30,662 nt of DNA from Xylaria sp. FL1777 (Eukaryota; Ascomycota; Sordariomycetes; Xylariales; Xylariaceae), in contig MU400860.1 in the NCBI GenBank assembly GCA_022578965.1, positions 1 through 30,662 on the forward strand. The letters are read 5' to 3'. Every line of letters starts with the position of its first letter. The first letter of the stretch is position 1. Positions 1 through 10,900 of this stretch are shown piece by piece. The notes beneath the pieces were generated by a model. That model was not told where the DNA came from. It searched no databases and was given only the letters and a program-made list of their open reading frames with translations. Made by a program: the position numbers and the translations under genes.

Positions 1-559
1 TAGTTATAGTTTTGTTTTTTTAAATATAATTTTTTTTTAAGCTATATTTTAAGCTTTAGTAGTTTAAAGTTTTTATAGTTTTATAAATTTATTAACTATA
101 TTAACTTATTATTTTTTGTTATTTGCTACTTTTAGTTAAATTATTTTTTTAAGTTATATATTAAATAACTTTAATTATTTATATAGTAAATATATTTTTT
201 TGTAATTTGTTTTAATAACTATAAAGCTTTTAAATAGTATTTATATGTTTGTTTATTTTAATTTATATAAATAAAGCATTTAGATTTGTTTAGTATAGTA
301 CTTTTGTTTTAATTTAAAATAGCAATTTTATACTTTTGTTTTAAAAACATATTTTTTAAATTGCTTTATTGTTTTTTGTTGTTTTAAACTTTTATAACTT
401 GTATTTTTTTCTTAGGTTAAAAAATCTTTTTTTTTTTATAGCTTTTTTTTTTGTTTTTTTTTTTAAATTAACATTGTTTTTAAAAGTGTTTTTTTTTTTA
501 TAGTTATAATATTTAACTTTAAACATATTTTAAGGTTATTATTTTTGAACATTACTAAT

Positions 560-1190
560 TTGCTTGAACTTTTGTTTAATATTTTTTTAAGTATTTTTTT
601 TTTTGTTTTTTTTAGTTTTTTTAGTTTTAAAGTACTAATTAAATAATTATTAATTAATTATAATAGCTATATTAATATACGTATTAATTTTTGCTAGTTT
701 ATTTATTTTATATAATTTGTTTTAAACTTAAGTTTTAAGTTTACTATAAAATAAATAAAATAGTGCAAGCTTAAGCAATCTTAAAATTACTGCTAACTAT
801 TTAAATTTTATAGCGTAATTTACTGCTACTTTTATTTGTTTTAAATAGTAAAGTATTTTTTTTATATGTTTTGCTTTTTAAATGTTTTTAAATAATGCTT
901 TTATTTGATTTTTAAACTTAATATAATTTTTAAAAATCTTTTTTGTTTTTAGCTTAAAATTAGTTAATTTGTTAGCTTTTAGAAAATCTTTTAAAATAAG
1001 TTAAAACTATTTTAGTACTTTTTTTAATAAAAATTATAAAATAGTTATTACTTTTTAATCTTTTTTTATAATAGTAGTAAAGTGCTATTTTAAATAAAGT
1101 TTAGTATAAATTAAAAAAGCTTTTATATTTATAAATTTATTATAAAGCTTTAAAGCAGTAAGTTTAAAACTTTTAATGTTTAATATTTTT
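560..1190 (-). pseudogene. gag: Decayed gag of C1
   Basis: Placed by collinearity with the C3 gag, whose frame I read directly at 29446-30000. The DNA here is the reverse complement of that region with scattered transitions. In life Gag would form the particle around the element RNA. The frame is broken by many TAA/TAG codons and no start can be chosen. The site where element A entered the C2 gag is uninterrupted here, near 640-660. Confidence 0.55.
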
Positions 1191-1853
1191 AATATTATAA
1201 ATAATCTTAATAGTAAAAGCAATAATAATAATAAAAAGTTAAGTTTTTTATTTTAAGTTATTATTTTAAGTATAGCAATAATAAAAGTAAGCATTAAGTT
1301 TATTAATAGTAGTATTAATATTAATTATAATATAATTATTTATTTAAAGCTTTAATTTATTATTATAATAGCAATTATTATTATTGCTTTAATTATTATA
1401 GCTAATATTTATGCTAGTTTAAAGTTATAACGTTTAATATTTAAGCTGTTTTTTAAGTTAAAGCAATTAGTTTGCTTTATAGCGCTAATATTAGCATTAA
1501 TTTTTTTTTATTACTACTGCTTAATTTTTTTTTTTTTATTATTGCTTTTTTTTTAATAAAAGTTACTAATAAAAGTGTTAAAGTTTGTTGTTTTAATACG
1601 TTGCTAGTTTTAAAAGTTTTTAAAATTTTTAAACTTAATTTTTAACTTTTTGTTTTTAGTAGTATAATTTAAATCTAGTTTTATTAGTTATTAAGTAAAG
1701 TTTATTTATATAATATTATTTAGCATTTTTATTTTTTAAATATTTCTTTAGTATACTTTTAAGAATTTATTTTATAAATTATTTATTATTTAACTTTTTA
1801 TACTAATATTTGTTTTTATATGTTAGGTTTTATTAATTAAAAAGCTATTAAAA

Positions 1854-2347
1854 TATAATAAACTTATTATATACTAATATAATAAGTTTGCTTTTAAAGT
1901 TTTAATTTGCAAGTAATAATAAAATTTTTAATAGTAGTTCATTAAAGAAGTTTTTAAGGTACTTTTACTACTATGTATTAATAAAAATCTTAAAGGATTA
2001 AAAGTAATAAATGTATTAATACTTAATAGTTATAAAAAATTAATAGCTAAAAAACTAGAACTAAATAAATAACTAAATATAAGAAATATATAATTATATA
2101 AATAAAGGAAAAGTAAAAAAAGTAGTAACTTTTTTTAAATTATTACAAGTTTAATAAGCACTAAATTACTATAAGCTTAGTAAGCTTTAGATTACTGTAA
2201 GCTTAATAAGCCTTAAATTATTGTAAGCTTAGTAAGCTAAATAAGTCGTTATGTAATTTCGGCTCTAGCTAGCAAAAAAAAAGGTGCAAGGTATATATAG
2301 AGGCATTAGGCCGTTTTAAAGGTTACCCCGGTGCTAATTTTATAACA
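1854..2347 (-). repeat. 5' LTR of C1 (494 bp)
   Basis: Identical in length to the LTRs at 2955-3448, 25401-25894 and 28284-28777, and alignable to them without gaps wherever I compared them. Read on the minus strand it starts TGTTATAAAATTAGC. Its other end reads TATAATA on the plus strand, consistent with a mutated TGTAAC terminus. This copy keeps an unusually GC-rich block at 2244-2340. It also holds a TATATATA stretch near 2293 and four 23-26-bp repeats at about 2142-2245. Confidence 0.85.
2142..2245. repeat. 26-bp tandem repeats with palindromic core inside the C LTR
   Basis: Units begin ATTAC or ATTAT at about 2142, 2165, 2191 and 2217. The core AAGCTTAGTAAGCTT has 7-bp inverted arms around one base. 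The same block recurs in the other three C LTRs (about 3240-3340, 25685-25785 and 28385-28490), so it belongs to the family. Subterminal repeats in LTRs often serve as transcription-factor sites, but that role is inference here. Confidence 0.6.
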
Positions 2348-2556
2348 GTTTAAATTAACTATTAGTAATAGCTTTATAACTAGTTTTAGAAATTAAAAGT
2401 CTTTTAAAAGCTAAATAGTGATTTTTGTTTGCTTTTGTTTTAAAAAAAGCTTTTTATAAAGTAAGAACTTTAAGTTTAACTTTAATTTTATTGCTAAGCT
2501 AAACTTTAACTTACGTTACTTAACTAGTTTCTTTGTTATGCTTTTGTATTAAAACT
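2348..2556. other. Unassigned spacer between C1 and the 87-bp array
   Basis: AT-rich sequence with no frame, element end or RNA gene that I recognise. It begins GTTTA next to the C1 LTR, which would be one copy of that element's TSD; the partner lies outside the window. Confidence 0.4.
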
Positions 2557-2560
2557 TAAT

Positions 2561-2770
2561 ATGCTAATTAAATTAATGCTTAAGCATAAAAGTCTTATTA
2601 TATTTATTGCAGTAATGCAAGCGTTCTTTAAAGTATATAGCGCAAACATATTAATTAAGACTTCTTTTTTTTATAAAAGTTTTGTTATACTTATTGCAGT
2701 TATGCAAGCGTTTTTTAAAGTATATAGCGCAAATATACTAATTAAGATTTGCTTTTATTTTAAAGATTAA
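2561..2770 (+). pseudogene. Open frame over the 87-bp repeats (69 codons), remnant of a repeat protein
   Basis: The frame starts ATG at 2561 and stops at 2770. It contains two copies of the 18-residue segment IAVMQAFFKVYSANILIK spaced 29 residues apart. The same frame continues as further units to 2954 with stops, then again after 25899 beyond the inserted element. It is probably a fragment of a longer repeat protein rather than a functional 69-residue gene. The ATG may be accidental. No domain assignment is possible; a non-coding minisatellite whose period happens to be a multiple of three is the alternative. Confidence 0.35.
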
Positions 2771-2949
2771 GTTATACTTATTATAGTAATACAAGCGTTC
2801 TTTAAAGTATATAACGCAAATATGCTAATTAAAATATATTTTTTATAAAAAGGTTTTATTATACTTATTGCAGCTATACAAGCGTTCGTTAAAATATATA
2901 GCGCAAATATACTAATTAAGATTTACTTTTATTATAAAGGTTAAATTAT

Positions 2950-2954
2950 ACTTA
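2950..2954. repeat. Target-site duplication ACTTA of C2, left copy
   Basis: ACTTA flanks the left LTR and recurs at 25895-25899 directly after the right LTR. Removing the element and one copy restores ...TATACTTATTGCAG..., which matches the junction of the 87-bp units. The insertion is therefore well defined. Confidence 0.85.
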
Positions 2955-3448
2955 TATAATAGACCTGTTATACATTAATATAACGGGTTCGCTTTTAGGG
3001 TTTTAATTTGCAAGTAATAATAAAATCCTTAATAATAGTCCATTAAAAAGGTTTTTAAGGTACTTTTACTACTATATATTAATAAGGGTTTTAAAGGATT
3101 AAAAGTAATAAATATATTAATGCTTAGCAGTTATAAAAAATTAATAACTAAAAAACTAAAACTAAATAAATAACTAAATATAAAAAGTGCATAATTATAT
3201 AAACAAAAAAAAAGTAAAAAAAGTAGTAACTTTTTTTAAATTATTGCAAGTTTAATAAGCACTAAATTACTATAAGCTTAATAAGCTTTAAATTATTATA
3301 AGCTTAGTAAGCTTTAAATTATTATAAGCTTAGTAAGCTAAATAAGTTATTACGTAATTTTAGCTTTAGCTAGCAAAAAAAAAAGTGCAAAATATATATA
3401 AAAACATTAAGCTGCTTTAAAAGCTATTTTAGTGCTAATTTTATAATA
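2955..3448 (-). repeat. 3' LTR of C2 (494 bp)
   Basis: It starts TATAATAGACCTGTTATAC and ends ...CTAATTTTATAATA on the plus strand. The partner at 25401-25894 starts TATAACGGACTTATTATAT. Length is equal and the differences I compared are transitions. The mutated ends fit an original TG...CA. Confidence 0.85.
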
Positions 3449-3466
3449 TTATTTCTTTTCTTTTAG
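3449..3466 (-). other. Polypurine tract of C2
   Basis: On the minus strand this reads CTAAAAGAAAAGAAATAA immediately before the LTR. Polypurine tracts prime plus-strand DNA synthesis next to the 3' LTR. This places the 3' LTR on the left and makes the element minus-strand. Confidence 0.7.
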
Positions 3467-3527
3467 AATTATTGTTTTAATAATTTTCCGTAAGTATTCT
3501 TTTTTTTTTTTTCTTTTATATGTTATA

Positions 3528-4080
3528 ATGTTAAAACATATTAAAAAAACTAACCGCTTATTTAAAACAAAGCAAAAACTTGTTTTTGCTTTTTTTATTG
3601 ATTTTATTAGCTATAAAGTTATGCTTTATTTTTGCTGCTTTAATTAGTTATTAACGTATAAAATAACAAATAATACGTTTTGTTATTTTAAATGTATATG
3701 CGCTAATTACTCCTGCAATAAATTAAAAGTTTTAATTAACTTAATTAACAATATAGTTTTTAAACATTGTTGTTTTAAAAAAAAAAAAAAGCAAGCAAAG
3801 CAATAACTACTTTTAGTTTAAAAAAAATTAAAACAAGCTTAAAATAGCTTTAACTTTGTTTTAAGCAAGTTAACTTAGCTTTATATATAAAAACGTTTTT
3901 TAAAAGTAAAAAGTATTAAAATAGTTTAGTAAAAGCTTTAGTTTTTAAATAAACTAAACAAAATAAAGCGTATTAAAAAAGAACAAAAAGCGCTAGTAAA
4001 AAAGCAAAAACAACAAAAAAAGCAAGCTAAAATAACGTAAGCTACTTTATTTAAGTTTAATTAAAATTTCTTAAGTATTT
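3528..4080 (+). pseudogene. Cys-rich extra reading frame antisense to C2 pol
   Basis: From ATG at 3528 the plus strand reads protein-like for about 115 codons with one early stop, an unusually clean stretch for this window. A central part has spaced cysteines (LYFCCFN, then FCYFKCICANYSCN), followed by KHCCFKKKKK around 3770-3790. Beyond about 3850 the reading shifts frame and continues as a Lys/Ala-rich tail (about 3870-4070). I infer a former protein of roughly 180 residues. The cysteine spacing resembles the CxxC...C clusters of many fungal hypothetical proteins, but I cannot name a family. It lies between integrase and the 3' LTR on the opposite strand, like the extra frame in element B. 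It could be captured host sequence or an accessory gene. Confidence 0.5.
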
Positions 4081-4779
4081 TTTTTAAAGTTAACTTTTTT
4101 TTTTTAGTTTTAAGCAGTTAAAATGTTAGCAATAAAACTAATTTATAATTACTTTAGCAGTTTTTAAATGTTTTTTAAGTTTTTAAGTATTATTAATATA
4201 TAAGTATTTTTTTTATTTAACAAAATACTCCAAATTATTGTTGTTTTAACAAAAATCTAGTATATTTTTAACTTTATAAACGTTTTAATCTGTTTTTATT
4301 TTTAGTTATATTTTAATAAATGTTTTAATAAATATTAGTTCTAGTAAAAAAATATAAAAAATAAAGTAAATTTGCATATTTTTTAATAATAATAGTTTAT
4401 AGTTAATAAATAAAATAACTTTTTTAATTTTAAAATGGCTAAATTTTTTAAATTTTAATTTATTGCTTAGTTGTTTTATTTTAATTTAAAAAATATTAAT
4501 GTTTGCATTTTATTTTTATTGTAGCAAATAAACTTTGTTTCCTTTTTTAAAAGTTAGTTCTTTAGTTTGTTTTTTATTATAATATATTAACATTTGTTAT
4601 TATAAAAATTAAAAGCATAGTTATAATTTAGCTTATAACGTTTTAATTTCTATTATAATAATTTTTGCTTAAAATACTATAGTTAAAATAGCAAGTGCTT
4701 TTATTAATGTTTTTTTTTGTTTTTTAATAGTTGCTTGCTATTTATAAACGGCTTTATATAAAAATATATTTATATTTTT

Positions 4780-5450
4780 ATTTATTAATATATTATATAA
4801 GATTTATGCTATTAATAATAGTTTTACTTAATTGTTTTATTAATAATTAATATAACTTTATAAATATTGTTTTAATATTTAGTTTAGTTTTTTTGTTTGT
4901 TTATTTGTTTATAAGTAGTAAGCAGTTAAAAACTTTAGTTTAATACTAATAAATTTAAAAAAGCTAGTTTTAAACTTAAAAGTAAACAATTTATTTTAAT
5001 TTAAAATAATTTTTTTTAATAGCTTATGCTTATTTAAATATTAGCATATAAAGGTATATATAAGTTATTTAGCTATTATATTTCTTTTAAACAGTAAAAA
5101 ATAAGCATATTTAGTAAATCTATTAATAATAACTTATATTTTATTATATTATATTTTTATAACTAAATTAGTTAATAAAAATAGTGCTATAATAAAATCT
5201 TAAGCAATAGTATATTATACTTATTTAAGTATTTATATAAGTTATAATAGTTTATAAAGCTTATATTAAGCTACTTTAGCTTTATTACAAATATTGCACT
5301 TTTTTATAATAAATTTAACTATGTTTTATAGTTTTAAAAAATTGTACTTTTTTTATAATTATTAAACTATTTTTGTTGCTTTTTAATGTTTATATAATAA
5401 ATATTTATAGAATTTTTTAATAAACTTATTTTATAAAAATTTTAGTAAAT
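4780..5450 (-). pseudogene. pol: C2 integrase (zinc finger and catalytic core), decayed
   Basis: Integrase joins element DNA to the host chromosome. Going down the minus strand, the zinc-binding part ends in a CNIC pair near 5281-5301. The core then shows a retained Asp in DFIIAL (about 5182-5205). Next comes NRFTKYAYF (about 5110), where family members usually have Asp in place of the first Asn. Near 4880-4925 a TTYKQINKQKN stretch matches the conserved HPQTDGQTE region of gypsy integrases after G-to-A change. Stops stand where Trp and Gln are expected. It follows RT, which is the Ty3/gypsy arrangement. Confidence 0.8.
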
Positions 5451-8300
5451 AAACCTTATGTTTATATATTAGCTTGTTATTTTTTAATTTTTTGTATTTT
5501 TATAGTTATGCTAACTTTTTTAAGTTATAAGCTTATTATAGCTATATATTTATAAAGTTTTTAAGTATAACTTTGATTTTTAAGCTTTTATTTTTTTAAA
5601 AATATAATATTTAAATGTTTTTTTTTAAAACTTTAAATCTTTTTTAACTTTATTAACTAAGTATGTTTGCTTAAATATTTTTTTTTTTTTAATATAATAT
5701 ATTTTAAAGTTAAACTTGAAAAAAAAAACTATTTAATTTTTATGTTATTTAGTATTTTTTTATATAGTTATAAATTGTGTTAAGTTTTAATAATTTAAAT
5801 AAATTTTAATTAGCTTTATAGTTTTTATAAAAAATGGTTTTTATTTTTTAAGTGCTATAATAATTATAAGTAGTTTTTTGTTATATATAAAGTATTATAA
5901 TACTATATTTTATAATGCTTTAAAATAATAAGCTACTAAGTGCTATTTTTTGTTGTTTTTTAGTTATTTTAAAACTTTTATAATTATACTATTTAAAGCA
6001 TTTGTTTTTAGCTTTTTCTTTTTTTATAAATTAAGTAGTTTAACTACAAAATTAAAAATAACTTTTAGTTTTAGTTTTTTAAAAGCTTTTTAAGCTTTTT
6101 TTAAAATTAAAAAGAATTTTTCTTTGTATTTTTTTTTTATATATTTTATAAAGTAAAATGCTATTTTTTTAAAGTTTTAAATTAATATTTAAACATAATT
6201 TAAAAATCTTAATATTTGTTATATGTTTATAATAATAGCTAAATTAAATATTTTTTAGTTTTATACTATGTTAATTTTTAACTATTAAATCTATATTTGT
6301 TCTAAAGTAATTATAAATCTTAAAAAGTTAATTTTTTATATATGGTATATATATTTTTTTGTGTTAAGTTATAATTTTGTTTATTTAAGTATTTTTAACA
6401 TTTAAGTTACGTGTTTTTTATGTTTTTTTAGTGTTTTAAAGTAAATTAAGATATTATTTAAGTAAATAAATATAAACTTGTTTAAAAACTTCTATAAAAT
6501 TATTATTATTATATGTTAAAAGCTAGCTAGTATGTTTTATAGTTTTTATAGCATAATTATATATTTATATAATTTATGTATTATTTGTATAGCAGTTTTT
6601 TATTTTTTTTTTTTAGCTATTTTAATAGCATAATATTTATTTAAAATATTAATTGCTATAAACTATTTTATTTAGCTAATATTTTTTTTCTAATTACTAG
6701 CAAAATAAAAAAGTATTTATTTGTAATAGTAATTATGTTTAATAATTAATAATTAATTATTATTTGCTATATTAGTTTTTTTTTTTTATTAATTAGTTGT
6801 TTTTTATTTTTTATTTTAAGTACTAGTACTATAAAGTATTTAGCAAATAACTAAAATTCTCTTAAAAATCTCTTTGCTAAATTTTTTTAAATATATTTTT
6901 ATAAAGCGTTTATTTTATTTAAGCTTATATAATATATTTAATAAAGCTTTAGTTAATATTTTTTTTTAATAAAAATATAGTAGTTTTATAAGCTATGTTT
7001 AAAAAGTTCTTTTTTTTTTTTTTTCTTAAATAGTTTGTAAAATTTGTAATATACTTTTAGTATTTTGTTTAAGACTTTTTTTATAATTTTTCTGATTTTT
7101 TTGCTTTATTTTTTATTTTTTTAATTAATAGTTTTTGCTTTTTATTAAATTAAAAAGTTGCTAATTTTTAGCTATAATATTCCTAAAATAATATTATAAT
7201 TAAATATATTAGCAATATTTAATATAATTTGTTTTTTGTATTTTTATATAAATATATTAAAAAGTTTGGTTTTTTTAAGTATGCAACTATTATTATAGCT
7301 AAAAGTGCTTTTATTAAATTTTTTAATTTTTTAAGATTTTTGCTTGTATTTTTAAAAAATTTTATTTTGTTTTATTACTTTAAGTAAAATTATATTAGCT
7401 TATACTTTTAAATTAATTAAAATATTATATTTTTTTTCTTAATATATAAGTTTAACTTTAAATTAATTTTGCTAGTTATTATATTAAACTTTATATAAAG
7501 CTTTAGTTTTTTTAGCTATTTGCTGCTTTTTTAGCAAGTGTTTATTTTGTTTTTTAGTTTTTTTTTATAAAATGTTTAAATGCTTGTTTTATTTTGCACT
7601 TTAAATATTATTGCGCTTTATTTTGTTTTTATTTTTAGTTAAGCTTTAAATTGCAGTTTTTAAGCTTTTTTACTTTTAGCAACTATTTTTTAATATAATT
7701 ATGCTTTAATTAGCTAATAATATTTATAGCAATTATTTTTATATTTTTTTAAAATAATATTATAAGTATAATTAAAATTTTCTTTAAATATTGCAAATCT
7801 TTATAAATTTTTGTAATAAACTATAATTATAATTAACTACTTTAATTTATAAAAGTTCTATATTTTTATTTTTGCAATTTATTTAAAAAACTAATTATTT
7901 TTTAGTTTATTAAGTAAATATTAATAGCAATAATATATTATATAGTAATTTTATAATATTTTATTATGTTTTAAATTTTTTAAGCGTAAAATATTATTAT
8001 TATTTTTTATTATAGTTTTGTTATAGTAATAACTTTTAGCAATTAGTTAAATTACTAGCTTTAGTTTTTAAAACATATTAGTTTTTATATTAACTATTAA
8101 TGCTTTTTTGTTTTATTATATTTAAAATAGTTTAAGCTATAAAAATACTTTATTTATTTTTATTAGTTTTTTTTTTATAGTATTTTTTATAGCTTTTAAT
8201 TTTATTTGTTTTTGCTTTAAAGTTTTATAAGTTTTATTTTTTTAAGTTTATTTAGCAATTAAGTGTTTTAATAGTTTATAATTAGTTTAATAATTATACT
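5450..8300 (-). pseudogene. pol: C2 protease, reverse transcriptase and RNase H, decayed
   Basis: RT copies element RNA into DNA. The active-site region reads YLNNILIYFKTLKKHKKHV on the minus strand near 6405-6466; YLDDIL is normal, so both catalytic Asp codons have become Asn (GAT to AAT). Downstream NFLRFIITLE (about 6300-6330) matches the LGFII block that follows the catalytic loop in Ty3/gypsy RT. Near 6200 a further block resembles the connection that leads into RNase H. Protease should lie toward 8300 and RNase H between about 5450 and 6190, but I could not read their catalytic motifs. The range is approximate and no intact start exists. Confidence 0.75.
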
Positions 8301-8949
8301 ATTTATAATTATAGTTTTATTTTTTTAAACATAATTTTTTTTAAGCTATATTTTAAGCTTTAGTAGTTTAAAGTTTTTATAATTTTATAAGTTTGCTAAT
8401 TGCATTAATTTATTATTTTTTATTATTTGCTATTTTTAGTTAAACTATTTTTTTAAGTTATATATTAAATAACTTTAATTGTTTATATAGCAAATATATC
8501 TTTTTATAATTTATTTTAATAACTATAAAGCTTTTAAATAATATTTATATCCTTGTTTATTTTAACTTATATAAATAAAGCATTTAAATTTGTTTAATAT
8601 AGCATTTTTATTTTAACTTAAAACAGCAATTTTATATTTTTACTTTAAAAACGTATTTTTTGAATTGTTTTGTTGTTTTTTGTTGTTTTAAACTTTTATA
8701 ACTTATATTTTTTTTTTAGGTTAAAAAATCTTTCTTTTTTTATAGCTTTTTTTTCCGTTTTTTTTTTTAAATTAATATTATTTTTAAAAGTGTTTTTTTT
8801 TTTTATAGTTTTAACATTTAACTTTAAATATATTTTAAAGTTATTATTTTTAGACTTTATTAATTTATTTAAACCTTTATTTAATACTTTTTTAAGTATT
8901 TTTTTTTTTGTTTTTTTTAGTTTTTTTAGTTTTAAAGTACTAATTAAAT
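8300..8949 (-). pseudogene. gag: C2 gag, downstream fragment
   Basis: Matches the start of C1 (1-650) and the reverse complement of about 30000-30640 in C3. It continues the gag frame cut by element A. The TSD of A occupies 8945-8949, the codons for a TTATTTAAT stretch read as Leu-Phe-Asn in C3. A 96-residue Phe-rich plus-strand frame at 8670-8960 is only the antisense shadow of this Lys-rich decayed segment. Confidence 0.55.
8945..8949. repeat. Target-site duplication TAAAT of element A, left copy
   Basis: TAAAT precedes the left LTR and recurs at 24187-24191. The uninterrupted C1 sequence ACTAATTAAATAATTATTAA near 634-653 shows a single copy, confirming the insertion. Confidence 0.9.
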
Positions 8950-9236
8950 TGTTAGAATAACTAGTTATTGGTTATAACTCCTATATATAGTACGTATAAT
9001 AGGTTTTGTATAAAGACCACTTCGTACAAAGGCTATTGCATAAACTAAAGTAATCTTAGTGTTAGTTTAGCTTGTATGCTAGCAAAGTTCTTATACATAA
9101 AAAAGAACTTTTGCTTTGTACGAACTTTTTTTTCTTTTAAATATACAAAACATAAACAGCTTATAATATAAAGATTATTGTACTTTGTTTTAACATATAT
9201 GTGTTAAATGTACGATTGTATAAAGCTTATTTAATA
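8950..9236 (+). repeat. 5' LTR of A (287 bp)
   Basis: It starts TGTTAGAATAACTAG and ends ATTTAATA; the partner ends ATTTAACA, so the original had TG...CA ends. It is richer in C and G than its surroundings (for example ACCACTTCGTAC). Differences from the right LTR that I checked are all transitions. Confidence 0.9.
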
Positions 9237-10900
9237 CTAATTAATAGTTGTATTTATATTTTTAACTTACTTGCAATAAACTATAAATTAGCTAAAGTAA
9301 TAATAAAGTTATATAATACACTTTTATTTTAACCTATTAAAAAAAAATTTGTTTTTTGTATTACGTTTGTTTTTTTTTTAACGTATAAATATATTGTTTA
9401 GTTTATTTTTCTTAATTAGCTAAAGTAAGCACGTATAAAAAAAAAAAAAGAAAATTTAATTTATTTATGTATAAAAACTAGACTTTTAACCTGTTTGTTA
9501 GTACTAAAAACAAAATAAAAAAAATAGCAAGTAATTTTGCTACTTTTTTAACTATATTGCTATATAAACATTAAGCAATATATTAATTACATTGCTATAT
9601 AAAAGTAAAACAGCAACTTATATAACTTAAATATAAAATTAAATATACTATATAATTTAGCTAAATTTACTATATTTTAAAAAAACAAATAACTGTTTAT
9701 AATGCTTTTAAAGTTAAGGCTAATTACTTTTATGTATAAAAACTTAGCTAAAAATGTTTTAATAAGCACATAATAAATAAACGCTTAAATTAATTTTAAA
9801 ATATAAAACTAAAAAATTAATTTTAATTATATAACTAAAATTAAGCTAAATATTAAGCTAGCATTTTATTATATTAACTATTTATATTTTTGTAAATTAT
9901 TAGACTACTTTTAAGAAAGGTTTGCTAAAACTTTTAAAAAATAAACAGAAAATTATTTCCAAAAAATTTATTAAAGCATATAAAGCATTTTGCTTAAAAA
10001 CCTTAAGTTAAAAAGAATTTATTTAATATTAAAAACAACTATAATTTAAAAGCTTATAAAAATAGCTTATAAAGACTTTATAATTAAAAAATTAAAAAAA
10101 CTACTAAATATTTGTTATATAATAACTATTTAACTATTAGTAATATTTTTAATACTAAGCTAATAGCTAAATATTTTTTTATATAATAATTAGAACTTTT
10201 TAAATTATTTATATATTAAACTACTTTTTAAAAACCCAAGTTTTAACGTATAATTTTAAACATAACAACATAAACATTAACTATAATTAATTTAGCTAAG
10301 TATTAAATACTAGAATTTTTTTAAGCTATTTAATCTTTATATAATAAAAGCAAACTACAAACTAATTTTTTAACTAATATATAAATACTTTGTTTAGTAT
10401 TATTTACTACGAACACTAAAGCAAAAAATATATGTTTGTATAATATTAAATCTAACTATTAAAAGTACGTTTTTTAACTTATTTTTAACAAAGTTCATAC
10501 AAAATAGATTTATATTTTTTAATAAATATATTATTTTCTAAAAAAGCTAAAACTTAAGCTAAAACTATATAAGCAAGCTATATAACTTATTATATAATAA
10601 AGCTTGTTTATTTATTGCTGCTTACTAATAAATTAAAATTACAAAAAACTAATACTACGCTATATTTTTATATATTTTAAAAAGTTATGCAAAAAACTTT
10701 TTTATTAATTATATTAGTTTAAACAAAACATAAAATAAAATATACTATATAATAAATATTTATTTTAATACTAATATAAACTATAGCTAATATTAAGCTA
10801 ATTAAACAATAGTTTTTTTTATATAAATAAAAAAAAAAAACTTAAATTTAGCTTTATATAAAATATTTAAATTAATGCTTAACAAGCTTAAAAAAGCATA
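9237..10900 (+). pseudogene. gag: Probable A leader and gag, decayed
   Basis: Position and A-rich plus strand fit the untranslated leader and Gag of a copia element. The only readable hint is a Leu-Lys-Asn-(stop)-Lys-Asn-Tyr pattern near 10090, which would fit the WLxxWE-type segment I recall from fungal copia Gag. The evidence is weak and the boundaries are arbitrary. No zinc knuckle was found. Confidence 0.3.

Larger units (their letters stand above)
1..2347 (-). mobile_element. C1: 5' part of a Ty3/gypsy LTR retrotransposon, cut by the window edge
   Basis: Minus-strand copy of the family called C here. Its 5' LTR is 1854-2347 and its internal region runs leftward past base 1. Bases 1-1853 match, with transition differences, the C2 copy (about 8300-8949 joined to 24192-25400) and the reverse complement of C3 (28778 to about 30640). 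Orientation comes from C2, where a polypurine tract and pol reading fix the minus strand. The internal part holds the leader and the decayed gag. The insertion into A seen in C2 is absent here, so C1 shows the uninterrupted target around 640-660. The rest of the element lies outside the window. Confidence 0.85.
2557..2954 (+). repeat. 87-bp tandem array, 29-codon period, left part
   Basis: A partial unit is followed by four 87-bp units whose TTATTGCAG-like motif starts at 2604, 2691, 2778 and 2865; a fifth is cut at 2954 by the C2 LTR. The missing piece resumes at 25895. On the plus strand each unit encodes a version of IAVMQAFFKVYSANILIK. An ATG-started frame covers 2561-2770, and later stops fall near one position of the unit, as if one Trp, Gln or Arg codon had been lost repeatedly. 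A period divisible by three and the shared peptide suggest a former repeat protein gene. I do not recognise the family. Confidence 0.75.

Noticed and set aside
2955..3448. Small LTR-flanked (TRIM-like) element formed by the LTRs at 1854-2347 and 2955-3448
   Set aside because: Each LTR belongs to a longer element: C1 internal sequence adjoins the first, and C2 polypurine tract and pol adjoin the second. The TSD of C2 pairs with 25895-25899.
8670..8960. 96-residue Phe-rich plus-strand frame
   Set aside because: It is antisense to the C2 gag fragment and runs into the A LTR. Phe runs arise from poly-A/Lys codons on the true coding strand.
9237..9260. Primer-binding site of A
   Set aside because: The bases after the LTR do not match a tRNA 3' end that I can name. 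TGG would have mutated to TAA, so the assignment would be a guess.
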